A stretch of 18,030 bases of DNA from an uncultured Lachnospiraceae bacterium (GTDB lineage: Bacteria > Bacillota > Clostridia > Lachnospirales > Lachnospiraceae), in contig CADCQV010000291.1 in assembly GCA_902803625.1 (NCBI GenBank), positions 1-18,030 on the forward strand, in the 5' to 3' direction. Within the stretch, counting starts at the first letter, position 1. Every line of letters begins with the position of its first letter. Positions 1-7,472 of the stretch are shown here, piece after piece. A model generated the notes under the pieces. That model did no database searches. It saw only the letters and a program-made list of their open reading frames with translations, and was not told the origin of the DNA. Position numbers and translations under genes: made by a program.

Positions 1-264
1 GCACTTGGAATAGAGCTGTCGGTGGGAACTATGGTAACGATACTTGCCTGCAATGTATTTTTAAGCATAGGAACCCCGGGTGTTCCGGGTGGAGCGATCG
101 CGGCATTTGCAGCCCTTGCACCCATTGCCGGTATCCCTGTGCAGCAGATACTGGGGGTATATATCTCGGTCAACACTCTTGCGGATATGGGCGCCACCTG
201 TGTAAATGTACTGGGAGACCTGGCAGTGGCAACTGTCCTGAAGAAACAGCTGGAAACTGTATAA
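1..264 (+). CDS. Dicarboxylate/amino acid:cation symporter, C-terminal fragment
   Basis: The reading frame is open from base 1 and ends at TAA 262-264, so only the last 87 residues of a gene starting upstream are present. The fragment is hydrophobic. It carries SIGTPGVPGG (a re-entrant-loop type segment), then LADMGATCVNVLGDLAVA, matching the D...T..NV.GD signature of the final transmembrane helix of the DAACS/glutamate transporter family, where the Asp and Asn side chains bind substrate and Na+. Members take up dicarboxylates or acidic or neutral amino acids with Na+ or H+ across the cytoplasmic membrane. Substrate cannot be told from this piece. The gene converges on thiI with 24 bases between the stops; a 5-bp hairpin (267-281) lies there but has no convincing T-run. 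An internal GTG at base 22 is not a real start. Confidence 0.85.
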   Translation, partial: ALGIELSVGTMVTILACNVFLSIGTPGVPGGAIAAFAALAPIAGIPVQQILGVYISVNTLADMGATCVNVLGDLAVATVLKKQLETV

Positions 265-288
265 TCCGGTCGTAAAGACCGAAAGCTA

Positions 289-1491
289 TTAATGATCTTT
301 ACTGACCGTGATCACTTCATCGGTTTCGATGGCTTTTTTTATCAGTTCTTCTATCACTCCGGAAAGCCTGGCCTCTGAATTCTTTATGATATTCAGATTC
401 GGCTTTGTGACCGGATGCTTTGCTACAAAGATAGTACAGCAGTCCTCATAGGGAAGGATTGAAATATCCGCTGTTCCGATCTCTTCGGATTTGTCGATTA
501 TCTCCTGCTTGTCAAAGCCTATAAGAGGGCGGTAAACAGGATAGTCCGCGGCCTCATCCGTTGTAAAGAGGCTTTTCATTGTCTGGCTGGCCACCTGTCC
601 TATGGATTCACCCGTGATCAGACCGAAGCAGTCCTTCGTTCCTCTGGCGATATGCTCCGCTATCTTCATCATATAACGCCTCATTATAATGGTCAGCTCG
701 TCATGGGGACACTTCTCATAAATTGCCATCTGAATATCCGTGAAGTTGATGATATGGAGGTTTATCGGTCCCGTGTATCTTGACAAAACCTTTGCAAGGT
801 CTATGACCTTCTGCTTCGCCCGGTCCGAGGTATAGGGCGGTGCATTGAAATATACCGCATCCATATATACACCCCTTCTTGATACCATATAGCCGGCAAC
901 AGGGGAGTCGAAGCCCCCGGAAAGAAGGAGCAGGGCTCTTCCGTTGGTACCGAGCGGCAGTCCTCCCGCCCCCTTTATTATCTTCGAATACATAAAGACC
1001 CGTTCCCGAAGCTCAACATGCAGCCACACTGAGGGTTTATGTACATCAACCTTCATTTCAGGATATGCATCAAGGAGTGCCTCTCCCACGTCCGCATCAA
1101 CCTCCATGGATGTCAGGGGATAGCTCTTGTCTGCCCTCCTGGTGTCCACCTTGAAGGTGAAGCCTTTGTCATCATAATTTTCTCCGATAAACTTAACGGC
1201 CGCCTCTTTTATCCCCTCTATGCTCTTATCCCCTACAATGGTCACGGGACAGATACCCACAACTCCGAATATGGTCTTCAGCTCGGCAATCACGGTATCC
1301 TGATCGAAATTGCCGCTTGCTTCGCAATAGATACGTCCGTTTATGCGGGACACCTCGAAATCCGCACCGGTCCGATGGAGGTGGATCTTTACCTGTTTCT
1401 CCAGTGCTTCCTCAAAGATATGACGGTTCTTTCCCTTTACCCCGATCTCTGCATATTTTAATAAAAAAGCCTGAAATCTGCTGTCTCCCAT
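289..1491 (-). CDS. thiI: tRNA 4-thiouridine synthase ThiI, rhodanese-less type
   Basis: 400 residues. ThiI adenylates U8 of tRNA and transfers persulfide sulfur to make s4U8; in many bacteria it also supplies sulfur for the thiamine thiazole. Visible parts are an N-terminal ferredoxin-like/THUMP region (about 1-165), the PP-loop ATP-pyrophosphatase motif SGGFDSP at 191-197, and PYEDCCTIF with Cys351-Cys352, one of which should correspond to the conserved catalytic Cys of the domain (E. coli Cys344). The protein ends near 400 without the C-terminal rhodanese domain of the E. coli enzyme, like the Bacillus form, which takes sulfur directly from a dedicated desulfurase. The gene directly upstream is such an enzyme; its TAA and this ATG share one base (TAATG), so translation is probably coupled. 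Last gene of the modification run. Identity is firm; a thiamine role is inference. Confidence 0.95.
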   Translation of the reverse strand: MGDSRFQAFLLKYAEIGVKGKNRHIFEEALEKQVKIHLHRTGADFEVSRINGRIYCEASGNFDQDTVIAELKTIFGVVGICPVTIVGDKSIEGIKEAAVKFIGENYDDKGFTFKVDTRRADKSYPLTSMEVDADVGEALLDAYPEMKVDVHKPSVWLHVELRERVFMYSKIIKGAGGLPLGTNGRALLLLSGGFDSPVAGYMVSRRGVYMDAVYFNAPPYTSDRAKQKVIDLAKVLSRYTGPINLHIINFTDIQMAIYEKCPHDELTIIMRRYMMKIAEHIARGTKDCFGLITGESIGQVASQTMKSLFTTDEAADYPVYRPLIGFDKQEIIDKSEEIGTADISILPYEDCCTIFVAKHPVTKPNLNIIKNSEARLSGVIEELIKKAIETDEVITVSKDH

Positions 1492-2642
1492 TATCTTCTC
1501 TTAAACCTCCTTAAGGACGGTATCACTTCACTTAAAACCGTGACAACCTGTGCCGTTTCTTTTTCAGTTGTGTGACGGCTAAATGAAAGCCTGATGGTCT
1601 CCTCCGCCTCCCTGTCACTTAAACCGATGGCCTTCAGTGTGGGTGAGACGTGTTTTTTGTGACTTGAGCAGGCTGAACCGGCAGAAACATATATCCCCCT
1701 GTCCTCAAGAGCGTGCAGCAATACCTCGGAGCGGACTCCCCTGACCGTGAGGGAAACAATATACGGTGAAACATTGTCCCCACCGTTTACCTTTATATCC
1801 TCTATATTCATAAGCCCCGAAACAAAATCCTCCCTGAGTTTTCTGACCCTTTCGAAGCTTTCCTCCCGTTCCATAAGAACCAGCTCCACCGCCTTTGCAA
1901 AGCCCGCTATTCCCGGAACATTGATGGTTCCGGAGCGGAGTCCGTTCTGCTGCCCTCCTCCGTACATAAGGGGCTTTATATGGGTGGCTATATCGGACAG
2001 GTATAAAAGACCCACGCCCTTTGGGCCATGTATCTTATGCGAGCTTGCGGTCAGAAGGTCTATACGTGCCTTTGCAGCATCCAGCGGAAGCTTCCCGAAG
2101 CCCTGTATATCATCAACATGGAAAAGACATTCGCTGTTGGCTTCCTTAATGAGCTTTCCCACCTCTTCCACCGGCTGTATGCTGCCGGTCTCGTTATTTA
2201 CATGCATTACCGATACCAGCACAGTATCCGGACGTATTCTGGACTTTAGCTCCTCCGGATCGATCACACCATCTTCATTTACCCCGGTTTTTTCTATTTC
2301 CCAGCCTCTGCTTTCAAGAAATTTAAGCGGTTCCGAAACCGAAGGGTGTTCTATTTCGGTTGTTATGATGTGTTTCCCCCTGCTCTCTCTGAAAAGTGCA
2401 GCACCTATAAGCGCCGTATTATTGCTCTCAGTACCTCCGGATGTAAAAACCACATTCTTTCTTTTCCACTTAAGCTTTCCCGAGAATACGTTCAGTGCTT
2501 CACTTATGTACTGCTCTGCCTTATATCCAATTTTATGTAAACTTGACGGATTGCCGTAATCTTCGGTAAAGATACGGTTCATCAGTTCCACAACCTCGCT
2601 CTCCACCTTTGTGGTGGCAGCGTTATCGAGATATATCTCCAT
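1491..2642 (-). CDS. Cysteine desulfurase (NifS/IscS family, NifZ-like partner of ThiI)
   Basis: 383 residues from the ATG at 2642 (MEIYLDNAATT, the usual beginning of the family). PLP enzyme that takes sulfur from L-cysteine as an enzyme persulfide, releasing alanine. Seen: TSGGTESNN at 67-75 (cofactor phosphate binding), His99 in EIEHPS, HVDDIQ at 175-180, the PLP lysine in SSHK (Lys203), and the persulfide cysteine in SAGSACSS (Cys325). The frame can be extended to a TTG at 2711, giving 23 extra residues that overlap rsmE, but that extension is polar and unlike the family; a purine-rich stretch with GGAA lies about 8 nt before 2642. Fusion to thiI by a one-base overlap suggests it is the dedicated sulfur donor for s4U, as NifZ is in Bacillus. 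It could also serve Fe-S assembly, but no scaffold gene is next to it. Confidence 0.9.
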   Translation of the reverse strand: MEIYLDNAATTKVESEVVELMNRIFTEDYGNPSSLHKIGYKAEQYISEALNVFSGKLKWKRKNVVFTSGGTESNNTALIGAALFRESRGKHIITTEIEHPSVSEPLKFLESRGWEIEKTGVNEDGVIDPEELKSRIRPDTVLVSVMHVNNETGSIQPVEEVGKLIKEANSECLFHVDDIQGFGKLPLDAAKARIDLLTASSHKIHGPKGVGLLYLSDIATHIKPLMYGGGQQNGLRSGTINVPGIAGFAKAVELVLMEREESFERVRKLREDFVSGLMNIEDIKVNGGDNVSPYIVSLTVRGVRSEVLLHALEDRGIYVSAGSACSSHKKHVSPTLKAIGLSDREAEETIRLSFSRHTTEKETAQVVTVLSEVIPSLRRFKRR

Positions 2643-2700
2643 TTTGCCGGTTCCGTTCCTTCCTGTCTCTTTTCCTGTAGTAATATCCGGGTTTCTTCCC

Positions 2701-3441
2701 TTATCCTTCAAATAAGTAAATTAACCAGGACAAAAGCACAATAGCCGCAGTCTCCGTGCGGAGTATCCTCCTGCCAAGAGTTATCGGGACAAAGCCTCTT
2801 CCTTCCGCCCGGGCTATCTCCTCCTCCGAAAATCCGCCCTCCGGACCGATAAACACCGCAATCCTTTCTCCCGGCTTTATCCCCGATATTATATCACGGG
2901 TTTTTTGAAAGTTCTCCGACAGTTCATAGGGGATGAGCCTTAGGCCGGAATCTGCCGCCATGTCAAATGCCTCATTCATTCCGACTATTCCGCGGATTTC
3001 CGGTATAACTGCTCTCTTACTCTGCTTCGCGGCAGCCTCGGCCTTTCCCTGCCAGTGTTCCCGTCTTTTCTCCGCCTTCCTTTCGTCGAGCTTCACAACG
3101 GAGCGCTCAGTCACCACCGGAACTATCTCCGATACTCCCAGCTCGGTACATTTTTCAATGATAAGATCCATTTTATCCGACTTCGGTATACCCTGAAAAA
3201 GGGTAACCCTTACAGGCAGCTCAATATCCGCTTCCTTGATGAAATCAAGTTTTAAATGTATCTTTTCTTCTCCAATATCCTCAATATGGCAGCGGTATTC
3301 CTTCCCGGAAATACCGTCAGATATACTGACCACCTCTCCTCTCTTCATTCTGAGTACGTTTTTTATGTGATTATAATCCCTGCCGCCGATATAAATATCG
3401 TGGCCTATGATATCCGAGGGGTCAACGAAGAACCGATACAT
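2701..3441 (-). CDS. rsmE: 16S rRNA (uracil-1498-N3)-methyltransferase RsmE
   Basis: 246 residues, the usual family length. RsmE uses SAM to methylate N3 of U1498 in helix 44 of assembled 30S subunits. The N-terminal PUA-like part starts MYRFFVDP and includes NHIKNVLRMKRGE. The SPOUT (trefoil-knot) part carries EKCTELGVSEI at 97-106, AAAKQSKRAVIPEI at about 136-149, IGPEGGFS at 198-205 and LGRRILRTETA at 222-232, the hallmark knot and SAM-pocket motifs. Its start overlaps the end of prmA by 20 bases, and a GGGAG/GGTGA stretch inside prmA supplies the ribosome site. The prmA-rsmE neighbourhood is widely conserved in Firmicutes. Confidence 0.95.
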   Translation of the reverse strand: MYRFFVDPSDIIGHDIYIGGRDYNHIKNVLRMKRGEVVSISDGISGKEYRCHIEDIGEEKIHLKLDFIKEADIELPVRVTLFQGIPKSDKMDLIIEKCTELGVSEIVPVVTERSVVKLDERKAEKRREHWQGKAEAAAKQSKRAVIPEIRGIVGMNEAFDMAADSGLRLIPYELSENFQKTRDIISGIKPGERIAVFIGPEGGFSEEEIARAEGRGFVPITLGRRILRTETAAIVLLSWLIYLFEG

Positions 3442-4387
3442 AGCTCACCCACTCCCCGTCATGGTTTTCCTCAATTATCTCAAAGTCATTGAATTCAAGG
3501 TTTTTCCTCATTTCTTCGGCCTTGAAATCAATGATGCCGCTTACTATGTAGATCCCGCCCTTCTTCAGCATTTCCGGTACATAATCGGTCAGAGGGATAA
3601 GAACATCCGGCAGGATATTCGCGACAATAAGGTCATAACCGAAGCCCACGTGGTCCCTGACATTCTGATCATTCAGGAGATTTCCGATTATAAGGTGATA
3701 GGCAGCATCGCTCAGGCCGTTCTTTTCAAAATTGTCCTTTACAGCGGGGACAGCTCCGTCATCAATGTCGGTGCCTAGACCGGAAGCCGCTCCGAATTTA
3801 AATGAGAGAAGTGACAGTATACCGCTGCCCGCCCCCACATCCAGAAAGCGGTATCCTGACTTAACATGCTTTTCCAGAGCCCTGATGCAGAGCCTGGTAC
3901 TCTCATGTGCTCCGGTACCGAATGCTGTGCCGGGATCAATATTTATCACAAGATCATATTTCTTTTCGGTCTTCAGCTTTTCCCAGGAGGGTATAAAGAG
4001 CGCGGTCTTTCCGTCCTCAAAATCAATGGTAAAGCTCTTGAAAAACTCTTTCCAGTTATTGATCCAGTCCTTATCCTCGGTTTCCGAGACGCTTATCCCT
4101 CCGTCACCGATTTCCGTACTTTCCCTGAGGCCGGACAAAAGAGTACTCACACCCTCCAGTATCTCATCCCTGTTCTTTGACTCTTCGATATAAAAGGAAA
4201 CAAAAGCATCGTCACCCTCTATGTTGTTTTCCGGAAGCACATCATAAAAGGTTCCGTTCTTCCTGATGTCATCCGGAAGAGAAGCGTCCTCTATCTCCAC
4301 GCCCTCCACATCCAGATCCGTGAGCAGCGCAGCTATTATGTCTTCTGCATCTTTTACAGTTTTGATAGTGTATTTTATGTATTTCAT
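3422..4387 (-). CDS. prmA: Ribosomal protein L11 methyltransferase PrmA
   Basis: 321 residues. Class I SAM methyltransferase that trimethylates ribosomal protein L11. The N-terminal substrate domain (about 1-95) leads to DWINNWKEFF at 107-116, then DPGTAFGTGAHEST at 151-164, the SAM motif LDVGAGSGILS at 182-192, and VANILPDVL at 255-263, equivalent to the NPP-type catalytic motif of this family. AAAGGA sits 8 nt before the ATG. The 79-bp gap to mtaB holds a dispersed-type repeat. In Bacillus, prmA, rsmE and mtaB are also neighbours; here mtaB comes first on the strand. One small difference is GAG instead of the commoner GTG in the SAM motif, which is conservative. Confidence 0.95.
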   Translation of the reverse strand: MKYIKYTIKTVKDAEDIIAALLTDLDVEGVEIEDASLPDDIRKNGTFYDVLPENNIEGDDAFVSFYIEESKNRDEILEGVSTLLSGLRESTEIGDGGISVSETEDKDWINNWKEFFKSFTIDFEDGKTALFIPSWEKLKTEKKYDLVINIDPGTAFGTGAHESTRLCIRALEKHVKSGYRFLDVGAGSGILSLLSFKFGAASGLGTDIDDGAVPAVKDNFEKNGLSDAAYHLIIGNLLNDQNVRDHVGFGYDLIVANILPDVLIPLTDYVPEMLKKGGIYIVSGIIDFKAEEMRKNLEFNDFEIIEENHDGEWVSYVSVLR

Positions 4388-4402
4388 ATATTAGTCCTTT
4401 CA

Positions 4403-4477
4403 GGATCCTTCGGGCTAAAGCCCTCAGGATGACATTGGCATCCCTCGGGGTGACATTTGTAAGCCCTCAGGATGACA
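4403..4477. repeat. Dispersed-type intergenic repeat, TGTCATCCTGAG family
   Basis: The left part is an imperfect inverted repeat: ATCCTTCGGGCT at 4405-4416 faces AGCCCTCAGGAT at 4419-4430, with a two-base internal mismatch. It is followed by three copies, 21-22 bp apart, of CCCTCAGGATGACA: 4421-4434, 4442-4455 (variant CCCTCGGGGTGACA) and 4464-4477. On the minus strand this reads TGTCATCCTGAGGG...CGAAGGATCC, the kind of word that recurs between genes in many bacterial genomes. It sits inside the mtaB-prmA gap, and its last copy runs into the mtaB 3' end. One window cannot show that it is dispersed; that is inferred from its resemblance to known repeats. Confidence 0.6.
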
Positions 4478-5789
4478 GCGTAAACACCGGTGTCCCGTCG
4501 ACATCCCGCCCGGTTATGATCCCTCTATGTATTTCTCCGCTTTTTATCTCCCCCTCAGGGCATTTCACACGGATGTACTCCCTTGTATAGCCCTCGTTTC
4601 CATCTTCAAACAATACCTCTGCTTCCCTCCCGATATGTCTGTCCTCATATTCCTTCCTTTTTTCCGAGTCAAGAGCCTTCAAAACCTTGAGCCTCTCATG
4701 CTTTACGGAATTGGCAAGCTGCCCCTCCATCCTGTCGGCTGCCGTTCCCCTTCTTCTGGAATAGGGGAAAATATGGGTTTCATAAAAGCCTGTTCTCTCT
4801 ATGAACCCGTAAGTTTCCTTAAACTCCTCTTCCGTTTCTCCCGGAAAGCCTGTGATCACATCGGTTGTCAGGGCAGGGTCGTCAAAATATGACCTCAGGA
4901 TTTCCACACTTTGCAGATATTCCTCTGTGGTATAGTGCCTGTTCATCCGTTTCAATACCGTGTCCGACCCGCTCTGAAGCGAAAGATGGAAATGGGGACA
5001 CAGACTTTTTACGCCTTTTAATCTCTCTGCGAATTCCTTTGTGACGATCCTCGGCTCCAGGGAGCCGAGTCTTAATCTCTCCACTCCCGGAAGCTTATCC
5101 GCTTCTTCAATAAGCTTCAAGAGATCCTCATTATCTTCCGGCCGGTCTAGTCCGTAGGACGAGAGGTGGATCCCGGTAAGCACAAACTCTCTGTAGCCCT
5201 TTTCCGTCAGGGAAGAGATCAAGGCTATCACATCACTGATCCTTTTACTCCGGATCCTCCCTCTGGCATAAGGAATTATACAATATGAGCAGAACATATT
5301 ACAGCCGTCCTGAACCTTCAGGAATTTCCTGGTATATATCCCTTCACCCGAAATATGGTGCTCCTCGCCGCTGCTTCTTATAGCCTCACCGTATGCTGCC
5401 CTTTCTCCCGGGCTCCCTGCTTCTTCCCCTTCTGTCCTGTGGCTGTCTTCCCAGGCCTTTATCACTTCTACGATATTTCCCTTTTCCGTATTCGGAAGGG
5501 CGATATCCACGCCCTCAAGGCAGACCTCATCCCTGCCGTGGGTATCAACATAACAACCCACAGCGATTATCACTGCGTCCGGGTTCAGCTTCCCTGCCCG
5601 GTGGAGCATCTGCCTCGATTTTCTGTCCGCGATATTTGTAACAGAACAGGTATTTACAACGTAATAATCAGCCTTTTCCTCAAAGGAAACAACAGAGTAA
5701 CCGGCTTCGATCAGCTTCTCAGCCATCACCTCTGTTTCATAGGCATTTACCTTGCATCCCAGATTGTGTATTGCGACGAATTTTCTCAT
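4467..5789 (-). CDS. mtaB: tRNA (t6A37)-methylthiotransferase MtaB
   Basis: 440 residues. Radical-SAM enzyme that converts t6A to ms2t6A at position 37 of ANN-decoding tRNAs. The N-terminal MTTase domain has cluster cysteines Cys12 (LGCKVN), Cys48 (VNTCSVT) and Cys79 (VGCY). The radical SAM CxxxCxxC is at 163-170 (DGCNMFCSYC). A TRAM-like C-terminal stretch covers about 380-440. GCKVNAYET and CSVTNIADRKSRQ separate it from MiaB and RimO. Residues about 113-150 are a polar, Glu/Gly/Ser-rich linker. The last codons (Leu-Ser-Ser-stop) are made by the repeat described at 4403-4477. No Shine-Dalgarno sequence precedes the ATG. TATAAA lies at 5806-5801, only 11 bases upstream, so the mRNA leader may be very short. 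Confidence 0.93.
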   Translation of the reverse strand: MRKFVAIHNLGCKVNAYETEVMAEKLIEAGYSVVSFEEKADYYVVNTCSVTNIADRKSRQMLHRAGKLNPDAVIIAVGCYVDTHGRDEVCLEGVDIALPNTEKGNIVEVIKAWEDSHRTEGEEAGSPGERAAYGEAIRSSGEEHHISGEGIYTRKFLKVQDGCNMFCSYCIIPYARGRIRSKRISDVIALISSLTEKGYREFVLTGIHLSSYGLDRPEDNEDLLKLIEEADKLPGVERLRLGSLEPRIVTKEFAERLKGVKSLCPHFHLSLQSGSDTVLKRMNRHYTTEEYLQSVEILRSYFDDPALTTDVITGFPGETEEEFKETYGFIERTGFYETHIFPYSRRRGTAADRMEGQLANSVKHERLKVLKALDSEKRKEYEDRHIGREAEVLFEDGNEGYTREYIRVKCPEGEIKSGEIHRGIITGRDVDGTPVFTLSS

Positions 5790-5795
5790 TGACAG

Positions 5796-5825
5796 TTGAC
5801 TTTATACTATGCAAAGGCTTATATT
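5796..5825 (+). promoter_or_regulatory. Promoter of the HPr-like gene
   Basis: TTGACT (5796-5801) and TATATT (5820-5825), each 5/6 to the sigma-A boxes, are 18 bp apart. Transcription would start near 5832 and give a leader of about 30 nt containing the GGAGG ribosome site at 5851-5855. A second TTGAC occurs at 5789-5793, so the region reads TTGACAGTTGACT. The minus-strand TATAAA that may serve mtaB lies in the same stretch. Confidence 0.55.
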
Positions 5826-5862
5826 ATTTCCTGAGAACGCATTATATTCAGGAGGTAAAATA

Positions 5863-6093
5863 ATGAAAACAGTTAAAATTTCCCTGAACTCCATCGATAA
5901 AGTAAAATCCTTTGTTAATGAGATCACAAAATTCGATTATGACTTTGATCTCGTATCAGGCAGATATGTTATTGACGCAAAGTCCATTATGGGCATTTTC
6001 AGTCTTGACCTTTCGAAACCCATCGACCTCAATATCCATGCAGAAGACAGCGTTGATGAGATATTAAAGGTTCTTGAGCCCTATATCGTCTGA
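5863..6093 (+). CDS. Small HPr-like protein without the phospho-histidine
   Basis: 76 residues from the ATG at 5863, chosen because GGAGG at 5851-5855 precedes it by 7 nt. A longer frame from the ATG at 5809 would start upstream of the predicted transcription start. HPr is the phosphocarrier of the PTS sugar system. The C-terminal half matches the HPr fold: DLVSGRYVIDAKSIMGIFSL is equivalent to the beta strand and KSIMG turn that carries the regulatory Ser46 (here Ser41). The N-terminal part has no HARP-type motif and no histidine where His15 should be (positions 12-24 contain none), so it cannot carry phosphate from enzyme I in the usual way. It is monocistronic, with its own promoter and a strong terminator. 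A regulatory, Crh-like role is a guess; Crh also lacks His15 but keeps Ser46. Confidence 0.75.
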   Translation: MKTVKISLNSIDKVKSFVNEITKFDYDFDLVSGRYVIDAKSIMGIFSLDLSKPIDLNIHAEDSVDEILKVLEPYIV

Positions 6094-6118
6094 GCAGTAA
6101 GTAAAGGGAATCATTCCG

Positions 6119-6148
6119 GCAGGCACCGTTCGCGGTGTCTGCTTTTTT
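6119..6148 (+). terminator. Rho-independent terminator after the HPr-like gene
   Basis: GCAGGCACCG (6119-6128), a TTCG tetraloop and CGGTGTCTGC (6133-6142) make a 10-bp stem with one G-T pair, followed by six T (6143-6148). The position, 26 bp after the stop codon, and the T-run on the plus strand assign it to the HPr-like gene. Confidence 0.9.
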
Positions 6149-6200
6149 CATTATAAGGGGATTTTGCCTGCTTAGCAAATCAGTGAAGGCAGCAGCCATT

Positions 6201-6237
6201 TAAAAGATTGAACCCGCCTCGTGAAAGAGACGGGTTC
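6201..6237 (-). terminator. Terminator of the flagellin gene
   Basis: On the minus strand GAACCCGTCTC (6237-6227), a six-base loop and GAGGCGGGTTC (6220-6210) form an 11-bp stem with one G-T pair, followed by AATCTTTTA. The T-run is short, but the stem is strong and begins 32 bp after the flagellin stop codon. Confidence 0.8.
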
Positions 6238-6268
6238 GGTGTATAAGTATGAATTGAATGTATTCTTA

Positions 6269-7429
6269 TTACTGAAGGAGTGACAGAACACCCTGATTGC
6301 TCTGGTTCGCCTGTGCGAGCATTGACTGGCCGGCCTGCTGAAGAATGTTGTTCTTCGAATAGGTAACCATCTCGGATGCCATATCGGTATCACGGATCTG
6401 GCTCTCTGCTGCTGTGGTGTTCTCAACTACGTTGTCCAGGTTCTTTATGGTGTGCTCAAGTCTGTTCTGGATAGCACCGAGTGCAGATCTTCTTGCAGAT
6501 ACAAGCTTGATAGCTGCTGAAATATTGTCGATAGCTGCACGGGCTGTTGAGGTGGTCTTCACGCTGATGTAGCCGCCGCCGACAGGGCCGTCTTGATCAT
6601 TATTCAGTTTACCCGTGATCTTAGTACTATCATTTACAAGATGAATATCCTTCCAGGCATTAGGGTCGGTATCATATTTATTCTGATCATCTCCACTGGT
6701 AGATCCCAGAGGAAGTATAGATCCTGCTTTAATTGAAACATTGTCATCCCATTTTTTGGTTTGGGTATTATTATCGTCAGTTGATGCCCTTCCGCTAATC
6801 TTTACGATAGAACCGTTATCATTAACACCATAGTGGTATTTTTCTATGATAGATTCATACTTTATTTCATCGTTAACACCCACGCCGATTGCGGATGCTG
6901 TAATGGAGTAAATATTTACTGTTATTCTGTTATTGGCCTTATTGTCAGCACCAACCTGGAGTGCGAAAGAAAGGCTTCCCTTCCACTTTGCATCCTCAGA
7001 TTTTCCTGCCGCACTTCCGCTTAAGAGATAGGTCTCATTGAACTTTGTGGTTGTTGCTACACGGTCGATCTCTGTTGAAAGCTGCTTTATCTCGTTATGA
7101 ACGTCAGCCTTGTCGGAGGATGACATCGTTCCGTTTGCAGCCTTTACTGCCAGCTCGTTCATTCTCTGAAGCATATCGTGTACTTCTGTGAGTGCACCTT
7201 CAGCTGTCTGTACTGCGCTTATTCCGTCTTCTGCGTTTGTGGAAGCCTGTGTAAGACCTCTGATCTGCTTTCTCATCTTCTCACTGATGGAAAGGCCTGC
7301 TGCGTCATCCGCTGCACGGTTGATCTTGTAACCGGATGAAAGCTTCTCGGTGGACTTTGCCTGAGCATTGGATGTAATGCCGAGCATTCTGTTTGAATTC
7401 ATTGATGTGATGTTATGCTGTACTACCAT
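6269..7429 (-). CDS. Flagellin
   Basis: 386 residues. Filament protein exported through the flagellar type III apparatus. The D0/D1 N-terminal part (about 1-140) has the classic LSSGYKINRAADDAAGL (30-46) and ends at TTKFNETYLL. The C-terminal part (about 295-386) has RSALGAIQNRLEHTI and DTDMASEM, and ends LLQ. The central 140-290 is a variable, Asn/Asp/Lys-rich exposed domain of medium size. GGAGG lies 6 nt before the ATG. A sigma-D-type promoter is seen upstream and a terminator downstream, so it is transcribed alone; no other flagellar gene is adjacent. Residues 87-101 resemble the TLR5-recognised helix. The gene could be called hag or fliC, but which paralogue it is cannot be told here. 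Confidence 0.96.
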   Translation of the reverse strand: MVVQHNITSMNSNRMLGITSNAQAKSTEKLSSGYKINRAADDAAGLSISEKMRKQIRGLTQASTNAEDGISAVQTAEGALTEVHDMLQRMNELAVKAANGTMSSSDKADVHNEIKQLSTEIDRVATTTKFNETYLLSGSAAGKSEDAKWKGSLSFALQVGADNKANNRITVNIYSITASAIGVGVNDEIKYESIIEKYHYGVNDNGSIVKISGRASTDDNNTQTKKWDDNVSIKAGSILPLGSTSGDDQNKYDTDPNAWKDIHLVNDSTKITGKLNNDQDGPVGGGYISVKTTSTARAAIDNISAAIKLVSARRSALGAIQNRLEHTIKNLDNVVENTTAAESQIRDTDMASEMVTYSKNNILQQAGQSMLAQANQSNQGVLSLLQ

Positions 7430-7434
7430 ATTAA

Positions 7435-7444
7435 ACCTCCATGT
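7435..7444 (-). promoter_or_regulatory. CsrA-like site over the flagellin ribosome site
   Basis: The flagellin leader carries ACATGGAGGT (7444-7435), a full match to the CsrA core ACANGGANGU, with the GGA inside the Shine-Dalgarno sequence. A second GGA (7470-7468, in AATGGATTC) lies about 27 nt upstream, so two CsrA contacts are possible. In Bacillus subtilis CsrA represses hag translation this way and is counteracted by FliW. Neither csrA nor fliW is in this window, so the function is inferred. Confidence 0.45.
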
Positions 7445-7472
7445 AAGTAATTAAGTTATAACGGGAATCCAT

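Noticed and set aside
267..281. Hairpin CGGTC/GACCG as a terminator between the symporter and thiI
   Set aside because: Only 5 bp of stem and no T-run on either strand; too weak to call.
1039..1461. Plus-strand open frame opposite thiI
   Set aside because: Sits entirely antisense to a well-supported gene; its translation has no recognisable domain. Treated as a shadow.
2640..2711. Longer cysteine desulfurase starting at TTG 2711
   Set aside because: The extra 23 residues are polar, unlike the family, overlap rsmE, and use a rare start; MEIYLDNAATT at 2642 is the standard beginning.
4403..4477. CRISPR array
   Set aside because: Three copies of a 14-mer with 7-8 bp between them are too short and too close for CRISPR repeats and spacers; it fits a dispersed intergenic element better.
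5809..5862. Longer HPr-like protein from the ATG at 5809
   Set aside because: The ATG has no ribosome site and lies upstream of the predicted transcription start; AGGAGG precedes the ATG at 5863.
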